A DNA stretch of 16,865 nt from Sphingomonadaceae bacterium (GTDB taxonomy: Bacteria; Pseudomonadota; Alphaproteobacteria; Sphingomonadales; Sphingomonadaceae), in the NCBI GenBank assembly GCA_004282995.1, contig SHLU01000026.1, forward strand, positions 1 to 16,865, in the 5' to 3' direction. The position numbers and the translations under genes were made by a program. Positions 6,217 to 13,635 of the stretch are shown here, one piece after another; within the stretch, counting starts at the first letter, position 1; each line of letters starts with the position of its first letter. Below the pieces are notes generated by a model. That model ran no database searches. It saw nothing but the letters and a program-made list of their open reading frames with translations, and had not been told where the DNA came from.

Positions 6217-7599
6217 GTGTCCCGCGCTCGTAATGCCCTGATTGCCAAGGCGCGTACCGACGCCGAGGATCGCCTGGTTGAAGCCGATGAGCCTTTGGCC
6301 GCGCTCCAGCGCAATTGCGGCGGAGACATTCCCGGCACAATTGCGGTTCACGAATTGCGGCAATTGGTTCGCAAATCGCGCGAAATGGACTTGAAGCTGG
6401 CGCGGACCATTCGCGCTTTCGATGGCACCGAGCGGGTTACCGCATGGGTCGAGGTCACGCCCTATGCGGGGAAGACCGAGCGAGGTTGCTCGATCGCAAT
6501 ACAAACCTGGCAGACTTCCAATCCCGCAGAACAGGGCAGCGGTGATGCCGCCATTCGCCGCGATGCCATCGACAATGCGCTGGCCGAGCTCCACGCGCGA
6601 CTCGATCCCCAGCAACGCATCCTCACGGTCGTGAGCGAGGCTGAAGACCTGCAGCAATTGGTCGCAGCGATCGAGGCAAGCCCCCGGCGTCCGTGGACCG
6701 ATTTCGTGACCTTTCCCGGCAATCAGCATGCCCAGCCGATGCACTGGCGATTGCTCGACCAGTCGCATTGCGAGATCGAGAAGAGCCCCCGCCGCTGGAC
6801 CGTGCGCTTGATACCTTTGGGTTCGGCGGAGCCGGGTAGTGAGGGATTCGAACTTTACCTCGTCGCCAACCGGGCATGGGTTCCGCGCACCAATTCGCGG
6901 CGCGACAACAATATGCAGGTTCAGGCACGCATGGGACGGGATCTCTCCCCAGTCCTGCGTCAGCCGATATCCCGCATTATCGCCAACGCCGAAACCATCC
7001 GCACCAAGCTCGCCGGGCCACTGGCCGACGAATATAGCGACTATGCGGCCGATATCGCATCGGCCGGGCAGCATCTGCTGTCGCTGATTGACGATCTTGC
7101 CGATCTCGAAGTGATCGAATCAAAGGACTTTTCGACCGCGCCGGACAAGATCGATATGGTCGATGTCGTGCGGCAGGCGGCCGGGATCCTCGGCGTGTCG
7201 GCGCAGGAGAAGGGCATCACGATCGAAGTGCCAGACCGGGGTGAGAGTTGCCCCGCCATCGGCGAATTTCGTCGCGTTCTGCAGGTGCTGCTCAACCTGA
7301 TCGGCAACGCCATCCGCTATTCGCCCGAAGGGTCCACCATCCGTGTCGAATTGGCCCGCAGCGCAAAGCGCGCTGGCGCCCGCGTAACCGACCAGGGGCC
7401 TGGGATCGAGAAAGACCAGCAGGGCGCGATCTTCGAAAAATTCGAGAGGCTCGGCCGCAGCGGAGATGGCGGGTCGGGGCTTGGTCTCTACATCTCGCGT
7501 ACGCTGGCCCGTGCCATGGGCGGCGACCTCAAGGTAAAGAGCACGGTGGGTAAGGGTGCATCCTTCACCTTGACCCTACCTGTGTCCGAAAGCGAATAG
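6217..7599 (+). CDS. Histidine-kinase-like protein without the H-box histidine (pseudokinase candidate)
   Basis: This 460-residue protein has no membrane helix. Residues about 15-105 look PAS-like, followed by a linker region (about 115-220) that may be a second sensory fold. A DHp-like helix starts near 240 and a HATPase_c domain occupies about 310-458. ATP-site motifs look intact: N box with Asn360/Asn364 (NLIGNAIRYSP), G1 DQGPG at 392-396, F box FEKF at 406-409, and G2 GSGLGL at 419-424. The H-box, normally xHELRxPL, reads SPVLRQPI (244-251). Pro245 (CCA at 6949-6951) thus replaces the phosphorylated His. The protein is expected to bind ATP but not autophosphorylate in the normal way, loosely like Caulobacter DivL, which has Tyr there. 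It starts with GTG four bases after the previous stop codon ends. The fold call is strong; the role is inferred. Confidence 0.9.
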   Translation: MSRARNALIAKARTDAEDRLVEADEPLAALQRNCGGDIPGTIAVHELRQLVRKSREMDLKLARTIRAFDGTERVTAWVEVTPYAGKTERGCSIAIQTWQTSNPAEQGSGDAAIRRDAIDNALAELHARLDPQQRILTVVSEAEDLQQLVAAIEASPRRPWTDFVTFPGNQHAQPMHWRLLDQSHCEIEKSPRRWTVRLIPLGSAEPGSEGFELYLVANRAWVPRTNSRRDNNMQVQARMGRDLSPVLRQPISRIIANAETIRTKLAGPLADEYSDYAADIASAGQHLLSLIDDLADLEVIESKDFSTAPDKIDMVDVVRQAAGILGVSAQEKGITIEVPDRGESCPAIGEFRRVLQVLLNLIGNAIRYSPEGSTIRVELARSAKRAGARVTDQGPGIEKDQQGAIFEKFERLGRSGDGGSGLGLYISRTLARAMGGDLKVKSTVGKGASFTLTLPVSESE

Positions 7600-7608
7600 C
7601 GCGGACGA

Positions 7609-7812
7609 TCAGTCGCGATATCGCCGCGACAGCCCGAAGATCACTCCACCCAGCGCGAACACGGCTGCGCCGATGAAGGCCCATTCCTGCCGACCGGAAA
7701 TATAGCTGGAGGCCGGGTCACCGGCCCATCCCAGGCCTTGCAAAACCCACCATGCCCCTGTCAGGAGCATGGTCAGGCCCAATACCTGGAGCAAGAACCC
7801 GGTTAGCTTCAT
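7609..7812 (-). CDS. Small two-helix membrane protein, unknown function
   Basis: This is a 67-residue protein with two hydrophobic helices, about residues 4-26 and 43-61, joined by a polar loop containing YISGRQEW, and ending in a basic tail (RRYRD). It is likely an inner-membrane protein; I recognise no family. It starts 13 bases after the citrate synthase stop on the same strand, so it is probably the last gene of a gltX-gltA unit. No clear Shine-Dalgarno is seen. Its stop lies 9 bases from the stop of the convergent kinase-like gene. Near its 3' end GTCGCG (7612-7617) and CGCGAC (7625-7630) form a 6-base-pair stem, without a T-run. The coding call rests on codon pattern, membrane-protein composition and operon position. 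Confidence 0.7.
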   Translation of the reverse strand: MKLTGFLLQVLGLTMLLTGAWWVLQGLGWAGDPASSYISGRQEWAFIGAAVFALGGVIFGLSRRYRD

Positions 7813-7825
7813 CCGGGATTGCCGC

Positions 7826-9109
7826 CTAGCGCTTGTCGATTGGAATGTAGTCGCGTTCGGTCGGGCCGGTGTAGAGCTGGCGGGGGCGACCGATGACCTG
7901 GCCTGGATCGGAGATCATCTCGTTCCACTGTGCCACCCAGCCGACAGTTCGGGCGAGGGCGAACAGCGCGGTGAACATCGTGGTCGGGAAGCCGATCGAG
8001 CTGAGGATGATGCCGGAATAAAAATCGACATTCGGAAACAGCTTCTTTTCCTTGAAGTAATCGTCGTTGAGCGCAATTTCCTCGAGCTGCAAGGCGACTT
8101 CGAAAACCGGATCCTTGACGTCCAGCGCTTCGAACACTTCGCGCAAGGTCTGCTGCATCACAGTCGCGCGCGGATCGTAGTTCTTGTAGACGCGGTGGCC
8201 GAAGCCCATCAGGCGGAACGGGTCATTCTTGTCCTTGGCGCGCTCGATATAGTGCGGAATCTTGTCCGGCGTGCCGATTTCCTGCAGCATGTTGAGCGCG
8301 GCCTCGTTGGCTCCGCCATGCGCCGGGCCCCACAGGCAGGCAATGCCGGCGGCGATGCAAGCGAACGGGTTGGCGCCGGACGAACCGGCCAGTCGCACGG
8401 TCGAGGTGGAGGCATTCTGTTCGTGGTCGGCATGGAGGATGAATATCCGGTCCATGGCCTTTTCGATCGCCGGGTGCACCTCGTACTCCTCGGCCGGAAC
8501 GCCAAAGGTCATGCGCAGGAAATTGCCGGTGTAGCTGAGGTCATTGCTCGGCTGCATGAATGGCTGGCCGATGGAGTATTTATACGCCCAGGCCGCGATG
8601 GTCGGCATCTTCGCAATCAACCGGTGGCTGGATATCTTGCGGTGCTCGGGGTCCGAAATATCCGTGCTGTCGTGGTAGAATGCCGACAGCGCGCCGACCA
8701 CGCCGCACATGATCGCCATCGGGTGCGCATCGCGGCGGAAGCCCTGGTAGAACTGGCGCAGCTGGTCATGCAGCATGGTGTGGCGGGTGATGGTATAGGT
8801 GAAATCGTCGAGTTCATCGCTCTTCGGAAGCTCGCCATTTAGCAACAGGTAGCTGACTTCCATGAAGCTGGAATTCTCGGCCAGTTGCCCAATGGGATAT
8901 CCCCGGTGGAGCAGCACGCCTTCATTGCCGTCAATATAGGTCAGCGCGCTTTCACAGCTGGCGGTCGACTTGTAACCCGGATCGAAGGTGAAGGCACCGG
9001 TTGCCCCGTACAGCTTGCGAATGTCGACCACGTCCGGACCGGTGGTGCCCTGGTGGACCGGAAATTCGTGCGTCTGGCCGTTCAGCTCCAGCTTTGCCGT
9101 GTCTGCCAT
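7826..9109 (-). CDS. gltA: Citrate synthase (type II)
   Basis: This 427-residue enzyme condenses oxaloacetate with acetyl-CoA to citrate, the entry step of the TCA cycle, in the cytoplasm. All three catalytic residues are present at the same numbers as in the E. coli enzyme: His264 (GPAHGG), His305 (GFGHRVYKNYDPRA) and Asp362 (NVDFYSGI). The N-terminal domain with FDPGYKSTASCES (about 42-54) and LLHRGYPIG is the form found in the larger, hexameric, often NADH-sensitive enzymes of Gram-negative bacteria. The start is supported by AGGAGAA (9115-9121 on the opposite strand) five bases before the ATG. It begins 32 bases after the gltX stop, so co-transcription with gltX is likely, though a separate promoter inside gltX cannot be excluded. 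Confidence 0.98.
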   Translation of the reverse strand: MADTAKLELNGQTHEFPVHQGTTGPDVVDIRKLYGATGAFTFDPGYKSTASCESALTYIDGNEGVLLHRGYPIGQLAENSSFMEVSYLLLNGELPKSDELDDFTYTITRHTMLHDQLRQFYQGFRRDAHPMAIMCGVVGALSAFYHDSTDISDPEHRKISSHRLIAKMPTIAAWAYKYSIGQPFMQPSNDLSYTGNFLRMTFGVPAEEYEVHPAIEKAMDRIFILHADHEQNASTSTVRLAGSSGANPFACIAAGIACLWGPAHGGANEAALNMLQEIGTPDKIPHYIERAKDKNDPFRLMGFGHRVYKNYDPRATVMQQTLREVFEALDVKDPVFEVALQLEEIALNDDYFKEKKLFPNVDFYSGIILSSIGFPTTMFTALFALARTVGWVAQWNEMISDPGQVIGRPRQLYTGPTERDYIPIDKR

Positions 9110-9141
9110 ACTTGTTCTCCTACAAATTGTTGTCGCTCGGC

Positions 9142-10575
9142 CTATTCGGTGGGGGTCGCCTGCGCGTCGATCCGCGCGAGGGACTCTTCCCTGCCGAGCA
9201 GGACGAGCACGTCGAAAATTCCAGGAGACGTGGTCGTCCCCGTCAAAGCTGCTCGCATTGGCTGCGCGAGCTTGCCGAGCCCCAGTTCAAGTCGCTCGGC
9301 GAGCGCCTTTGTAGTGGCTTCGAGGGCTTCGATTGTCCAGTCATTTTCAGCCGCAAGCGCTTCGTGAACCTCGCGCAATCTGGCGCGCCCCTCGTCGTCG
9401 AGCAGACCGGCAGCTTTCTCGGTCAATTGCAGCGGGCGAGTCGCAAACAGGAAGGTCGAACTTTCGGCCAGTTCGTTGAGATCCTTGGCCCTCACTTTCA
9501 GGGCATCCATCGCTCTTGCCAGCAGTTCCTCGTCTGCCTTTGGCCCAATTCGTTCCGCCACCAGCTTGGAGAGACGTCCGTTATCGGCTTCGCGAATATG
9601 GTAGCCGTTGAGGTTGAGAAGCTTCTTGGTGTCGAAGCGCGAGGCGCTCTTGCCCACACCATCAAGGGTAAAGAGCTCGATCGCCTGCGCCTTGGTGAAC
9701 TCTTCGTGGTCGCCGTGGCCCCAGCCGAGCCGGAGAAGGTAATTGAACAAGGCTTCGGGCAGCACGCCCATCTCGTCGCGGTAGGCTTCGACGCCGACTG
9801 CGCCATGCCGCTTGGACAGCTTGGCTCCGTCTGTGCCGTGGATCAGCGGAATATGGGCATAGACCGGCACCTGCCAGCCCCCCTCAATCTCATTCATCGC
9901 ATGGATGACTGGCAGTTGGCGGAACGCGTTGTTGAGATGGTCGTCGCCGCGGATTATATGGGTGCAGCCCATGTCGTGATCATCGACCACCACCGCCAGC
10001 ATGTAGGTTGGTGTGCCGTCGGCGCGCAACAGGACATAATCATCGATTTCGGCATTGCGAACAGTAACTTCGCCCTGGACCGCGTCGACAATCCGGGTCT
10101 CGCCCTCGGTCAGGGTCTTGAGGCGGACGACGAAGGGCGCTCCCTCAGGTGCTTCGGACGGATCGCGGTCACGCCAGCGCCCGTCGTAACGCTGGGGCTG
10201 CTTGTTGGCGCGCTGTTCCGCGCGCATCGTTTCCAGTTCTTCCGGAGTGGCGTAGCATCTGTAGGCGTGCCCGGCGGCCAGCAGCTTATTGGCGACCTCA
10301 ACATGACGCTCGGCGCGCTGTGACTGGAACAAGGGCTCGTCGTCATAATCGAGGCCGAGCCAGTCGAGGCCCTCGATGATCTTGTCGATCGCATCCTGGG
10401 TCGAACGCTTCTTGTCTGTGTCCTCGATCCGCAGAAGCGCCTTACCGCCATGGTGGCGTGCAAACAGCCAGTTGAACAAGGCGGTCCGGGCTCCGCCCAG
10501 GTGAAGGTATCCGGTCGGCGAGGGGGCGAAACGGGTGACGACCGTTCCAGTGCCAGCTCCATCAGTGCTTGCCAT
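9142..10575 (-). CDS. gltX: Glutamyl-tRNA synthetase
   Basis: This is a class I aminoacyl-tRNA synthetase of 477 residues that charges tRNA(Glu), and in many alphaproteobacteria also tRNA(Gln) for later amidation. The HIGH-type motif is in PSPTGYLHLGG (18-28) and the KMSKS-type motif is KLSKR (252-256). RIEDTDKKRS (49-58) and the Rossmann-fold strands are typical. The frame is open to base 10614, but I chose the ATG at 10575. It has AAAGGAAG (10585-10592 on the opposite strand) nine bases upstream, and the extra 13 residues would overlap the divergent comEC start. Alphaproteobacteria often carry two gltX copies with different tRNA preference; which one this is cannot be told here. Confidence 0.97.
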   Translation of the reverse strand: MASTDGAGTGTVVTRFAPSPTGYLHLGGARTALFNWLFARHHGGKALLRIEDTDKKRSTQDAIDKIIEGLDWLGLDYDDEPLFQSQRAERHVEVANKLLAAGHAYRCYATPEELETMRAEQRANKQPQRYDGRWRDRDPSEAPEGAPFVVRLKTLTEGETRIVDAVQGEVTVRNAEIDDYVLLRADGTPTYMLAVVVDDHDMGCTHIIRGDDHLNNAFRQLPVIHAMNEIEGGWQVPVYAHIPLIHGTDGAKLSKRHGAVGVEAYRDEMGVLPEALFNYLLRLGWGHGDHEEFTKAQAIELFTLDGVGKSASRFDTKKLLNLNGYHIREADNGRLSKLVAERIGPKADEELLARAMDALKVRAKDLNELAESSTFLFATRPLQLTEKAAGLLDDEGRARLREVHEALAAENDWTIEALEATTKALAERLELGLGKLAQPMRAALTGTTTSPGIFDVLVLLGREESLARIDAQATPTE

Positions 10576-10603
10576 CTGGCGCAGCTTCCTTTCAATCGGT
10601 TCC

Positions 10604-12793
10604 ATGGCGACCAACAGCGCGCCCGAGATACCAGTTGCAGGCGATCCGGGGCCGGGTCATGTTGCAATGCAGCAACGCCCTTGGCAGGCGCGCTGGCGCT
10701 TGTCCAGCATGGCGGGCGGCATCGAGCGTGCGCTCGCTGATTCGGGATTCGATCGCGCGCCTTGGATAGCAGTCGCGCTGGCGCTGGGGATCGGGCTGTG
10801 GTTCCTCCTGCCGAATCCCTGGGCTTGGGTGGTGGTCATGGCCGGCTGCGGGCTGCTCGCAATGGCAGGAGCGCAGATCCAGTCCCGAGGACACTTTTCG
10901 CACCTCGGCATGGCACTCTTGGCGCTGTCCCTTGCCACAGGTTTCGGCACCGGATTGGTCTGGGCGCGCTCGGCTATGATCGGGGCCGAGGCGATCCTCG
11001 CGCCGACTGTGCAATGGTATCTTGGACAGGTGCTTGAGCGAGAGGAACAGCCATCTCGCGACCAGATCAGGCTGGTGTTGGCCATACGAGACGCCGAAGC
11101 GGGTATCGCGCGCAAGATCCGCTTGAATGTTCCTCTGGACACAGCTTCGGACAATATGCGTGAAGGGGCGGTGCTTCGGCTGCGTGCCCGGCTGATGCCT
11201 CCCGCTCCGCCGATGGTGCCGGGCGCCTATAATTTCGCCCGGCGGGCGTGGTTCGAAGGTTATGCTGCGACCGGATCGGTGATCGGCGAGATCGAAATTG
11301 TCGAGCCACCGGCCGATGCAAGCGGACTGGCGGCTCTACAGCGTTTTCTGTCAGGTCATGTTCGCGGACAGTTGGACGGCTCTGCCGGCACCATCGCTGC
11401 TGCTTTTGCAAGCGGAGATCGCGGCGCCATTACCGTGGCCGACGACGACGCGATGCGCGACGCCGGACTGACACATCTGCTTTCGATCAGTGGACTGCAC
11501 GTCAGTGCGATTGTCGCCGCGTCCTATTTTCTCGCCTTGAAGCTGCTGGTATTGTGGCCGTGGCTCGTGTTGCGGGTCAAATTGCCGTTGGTGGCAGCAG
11601 CTGTCGGCGCCGGCGCCGGAATTGGCTACACTTTGCTGACCGGTGCCGAGGTTCCGACCGTGCGGAGTTGCGCGGCGGCAGTGCTGGTTCTCATAGCCAT
11701 TGCCCTAGGGCGCGAACCGCTTTCGCTACGCATGGTCGCCGTCGCTGCGGCTTTTGTCCTGATATTATGGCCCGAATCTCTGATCGGGCCGAGCTTCCAG
11801 ATGAGCTTTGCCGCCGTTGTTGCCATCGTCGCGCTGCACAATGCGGAGCCGGTGAAGCGGTTTCTTGCCCCGCGTGACGAAAGCTGGTCCGCTCATGTTG
11901 GACGCCGCGCGTTGATGCTGTTGGTGACGGGCATGGTGATCGAAATCGCCCTGATGCCGATCGTTCTGTTTCATTTCCATCGTGCTGGCTTCTACGGGGC
12001 TCTGGCCAATGTTGTCGCGATCCCGCTGGTGACGTTCGTTTCGATGCCGTTGATCGCACTTGGCCTGTTCCTCGATGTTATAGGGCTGGGAGCACCGGCA
12101 TGGTGGCTGGCGGGACAGTCGCTCGACCTGTTGTTGTGGATTGCCCATTTCACCGCTGGTCAGCCCGGTGCGGTCAAACTGATGCCGCAAATGGGCCTTG
12201 GCACGCTGGCCCTGTTTGTGATCGGGGGATTGTGGCTGGCGCTGTGGCGTGGGCGAGGGAGGCTGTTGGGATTTGCACCAGCCATCGCGGCAACAATGCT
12301 GCTTTTGGCTACTCCGACACCGGATGTGCTTATCTCGAATGACGGTCGCCATGTCGGGATCGTGGAGCAGGATCGCCTGCTCATGCTGCGCGAGAGTCGG
12401 TCCGACTATGCCAGGGAAAACCTGCTCGAACTGGCGGGGATGGATGGGGAACCGGTCGCTGTCGAAAAATGGCCCGGAGCGCGCTGCAGCCGCGATTTCT
12501 GTTCGATCTCGCTGCGCCGCCATGAACGGGACTGGCATCTGCTGATGGCGCGCAGCCGGGACCAGGTGGAAGAGCGAGCTCTAGCCGCTGCCTGCGAACG
12601 CGCCGATATCGTCATTGCCGACCGATGGCTGCCGCGGAGTTGCCGGCCAAGATGGCTCAAGGCCGACCGTCGATTCCTGGCGGAATCGGGCGGTCTGGCG
12701 CTGGATTTGTCCGAAGGAGAATTCGCCAGCGTTGCAGAACGCGAAGGCGAGCACGGTTGGTGGCGCGGTAGGGAGCGGAGGGAGCGGCAATAG
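10604..12793 (+). CDS. comEC: ComEC/Rec2-type DNA uptake channel, without metallo-beta-lactamase motif
   Basis: This 729-residue polytopic membrane protein has the ComEC/Rec2 core, the inner-membrane channel for single-stranded DNA during natural transformation. Order: a cytoplasmic N-terminus, a hydrophobic pair (about 52-120), a periplasmic-type OB/DUF4131-like segment (about 125-235), and the Competence domain with signature GLTHLLSISGLHVS (288-301), EVPTVRS and PSFQMSF. The final ~150 residues are soluble, matching the place of the metallo-beta-lactamase-like domain in longer ComEC proteins, but no HxHxDH motif is visible. Alphaproteobacterial members often lack it. Several starts are possible (10604, 10667, 10709); I chose 10604 because longer versions overlap gltX, but no strong Shine-Dalgarno supports it. 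It is divergent from gltX by 28 bases and converges on lexA. Confidence 0.92.
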   Translation: MATNSAPEIPVAGDPGPGHVAMQQRPWQARWRLSSMAGGIERALADSGFDRAPWIAVALALGIGLWFLLPNPWAWVVVMAGCGLLAMAGAQIQSRGHFSHLGMALLALSLATGFGTGLVWARSAMIGAEAILAPTVQWYLGQVLEREEQPSRDQIRLVLAIRDAEAGIARKIRLNVPLDTASDNMREGAVLRLRARLMPPAPPMVPGAYNFARRAWFEGYAATGSVIGEIEIVEPPADASGLAALQRFLSGHVRGQLDGSAGTIAAAFASGDRGAITVADDDAMRDAGLTHLLSISGLHVSAIVAASYFLALKLLVLWPWLVLRVKLPLVAAAVGAGAGIGYTLLTGAEVPTVRSCAAAVLVLIAIALGREPLSLRMVAVAAAFVLILWPESLIGPSFQMSFAAVVAIVALHNAEPVKRFLAPRDESWSAHVGRRALMLLVTGMVIEIALMPIVLFHFHRAGFYGALANVVAIPLVTFVSMPLIALGLFLDVIGLGAPAWWLAGQSLDLLLWIAHFTAGQPGAVKLMPQMGLGTLALFVIGGLWLALWRGRGRLLGFAPAIAATMLLLATPTPDVLISNDGRHVGIVEQDRLLMLRESRSDYARENLLELAGMDGEPVAVEKWPGARCSRDFCSISLRRHERDWHLLMARSRDQVEERALAAACERADIVIADRWLPRSCRPRWLKADRRFLAESGGLALDLSEGEFASVAEREGEHGWWRGRERRERQ

Positions 12794-12845
12794 GGCGGGA
12801 CACCCTTTGCACGGGGGGCAATACCTGCGGGGACAGGGCCGCTCC
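12781..12845. terminator. Weak inverted repeat between convergent comEC and lexA
   Basis: GGAGCGGC (12781-12788, at the comEC stop) is complementary to GCCGCTCC (12838-12845), giving an 8-base-pair stem around a 49-base G-rich stretch. The 66-base gap between the two convergent genes would be a natural place for a shared terminator. The loop is long and neither side has a clear T-run, so this is only a candidate. Confidence 0.2.
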
Positions 12846-12859
12846 TCTCCAAAACAATC

Positions 12860-13546
12860 CTAGTGGTAGCGTCGCAGCAATCCGGCCAGCTTGCCCTGGA
12901 CCTGGACCTCGTGCGGATCATAGACCTGCGCTTCGTAAGTCGCGTTGGCCGGATCGAGCCTGACCCGCCCGCTTTCGCGGTGAAGATATTTGAGGGTCGC
13001 TTCCTCGTTATTGACCAGCGCCACAACGATTTCGCCATCCCGGGCCGTGTCGGTCCGACGGATAAGGGCGTAGTCGCCGTCGAAAATCCCGGCATCGATC
13101 ATCGAATCGCCGGAAACTTCGAGCGCGTAATGATCGCCTGGGCCAAGCAATGCGGCCGGAACCGGCAGCGACTGGTGATCTTCCAGTGCCTCGATAGGGG
13201 CACCGGCAGCAATCCGTCCATGCAGGGGGATCTCGATCACGTCATTGGCGGGTGCAGTCTGCGCGACCGGGGCTGCCGTGCGGATATCGACCACATTGCT
13301 AGGGGTCTGCGCCCTACCGCCACCGACCGCATCTTCAGGCTGCTTGAGTATCTCGAGTGCACGAGCCCGGTTGGGCAAGCGTCGGATGAAGCCACGTTCC
13401 TCCAGCGCCGAAATCAGGCGGTGAACTCCCGACTTGCTCTTGAGGTCGAGCGCTTCCTTCATTTCCTCGAAAGAGGGTGAAATTCCCGTCTCTTCCAGTC
13501 TCTGCTGGATAAAGCGGATCAATTCGTGCTGCTTTGCGGTCAGCAT
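12860..13546 (-). CDS. lexA: LexA SOS repressor and autoprotease
   Basis: This 228-residue transcription repressor of the DNA-damage response cleaves itself when RecA filaments form. The N-terminal winged helix (about 1-68) includes ISPSFEEMKEALDLKSKSGVHR, residues 22-43, where the usual recognition helix lies. A variable linker follows. The C-terminal S24 peptidase domain has the Ala114-Gly115 cleavage site (GRIAAGAP), catalytic Ser148 (GDSM) and Lys186 (ATLKY). The frame is open to 13609, but the ATG at 13546 gives the conserved MLTAKQHELIRFI start and has AGGGAG nine bases upstream; a longer protein would cover its own SOS box. It lies downstream of moeA on the same strand but has its own promoter and operator, so it is surely self-regulated. 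Confidence 0.98.
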   Translation of the reverse strand: MLTAKQHELIRFIQQRLEETGISPSFEEMKEALDLKSKSGVHRLISALEERGFIRRLPNRARALEILKQPEDAVGGGRAQTPSNVVDIRTAAPVAQTAPANDVIEIPLHGRIAAGAPIEALEDHQSLPVPAALLGPGDHYALEVSGDSMIDAGIFDGDYALIRRTDTARDGEIVVALVNNEEATLKYLHRESGRVRLDPANATYEAQVYDPHEVQVQGKLAGLLRRYH

Positions 13547-13592
13547 GGACAATGGCTCCCTGATGGCCTGTTCCAAAATCGTGCGCGTATGC

Positions 13593-13607
13593 GAACGAAT
13601 GAAGAAC
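13593..13607. promoter_or_regulatory. SOS box (LexA operator) upstream of lexA
   Basis: GAACGAATGAAGAAC is a perfect direct repeat GAAC-N7-GAAC, read as GTTC-N7-GTTC on the lexA strand. This is the known alphaproteobacterial LexA operator, unlike the CTGT-N8-ACAG palindrome of E. coli. It lies 46 bases upstream of the lexA start codon and touches the last base of the putative -10 element, so bound LexA would cover the transcription start. This supports autoregulation. Confidence 0.9.
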
Positions 13608-13635
13608 AATTAGGAAACCAAAAGGGTCAAGTCAA
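13607..13635 (-). promoter_or_regulatory. Putative lexA promoter (-35 overlapping moeA stop codon)
   Basis: On the minus strand TTGACT (13635-13630) is followed after 17 bases by TAATTG (13612-13607). The -35 is a near-perfect sigma-70 match; the -10 is poor, as is common in alphaproteobacteria. The -35 element overlaps the moeA stop codon (13632-13634), and the SOS box begins at the last base of the -10. Position relative to the operator makes this the most likely lexA promoter. Confidence 0.6.

Noticed and set aside
6130..7074. Open frame of 314 codons on - strand antisense to the kinase-like gene
   Set aside because: Shadow of a real gene with ATP-site motifs; no domain or ribosome binding site on the antisense strand.
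7769..8842. Long open frame on + strand antisense to gltA (357 codons)
   Set aside because: Citrate synthase on the other strand is certain, with all catalytic residues. The antisense frame has low-complexity composition typical of GC-rich shadow frames.
9001..10323. Long open frame on + strand antisense to gltX (440 codons)
   Set aside because: Covers the gltX gene, whose HIGH and KLSKR motifs are clear. No recognisable domain in the antisense product.
10535..10603. Longer ComEC starting at 10535
   Set aside because: It would overlap the gltX coding start; the added residues look like a shadow of the gltX N-terminus.
11765..12538. Open frame on - strand within comEC (257 codons)
   Set aside because: Gln/Arg/His-rich product typical of antisense to membrane-protein codons; comEC motifs are on the other strand.
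13547..13609. Extended LexA N-terminus starting at 13609
   Set aside because: It would place the start upstream of the SOS box, and the conserved LexA start with a good Shine-Dalgarno is at 13546.
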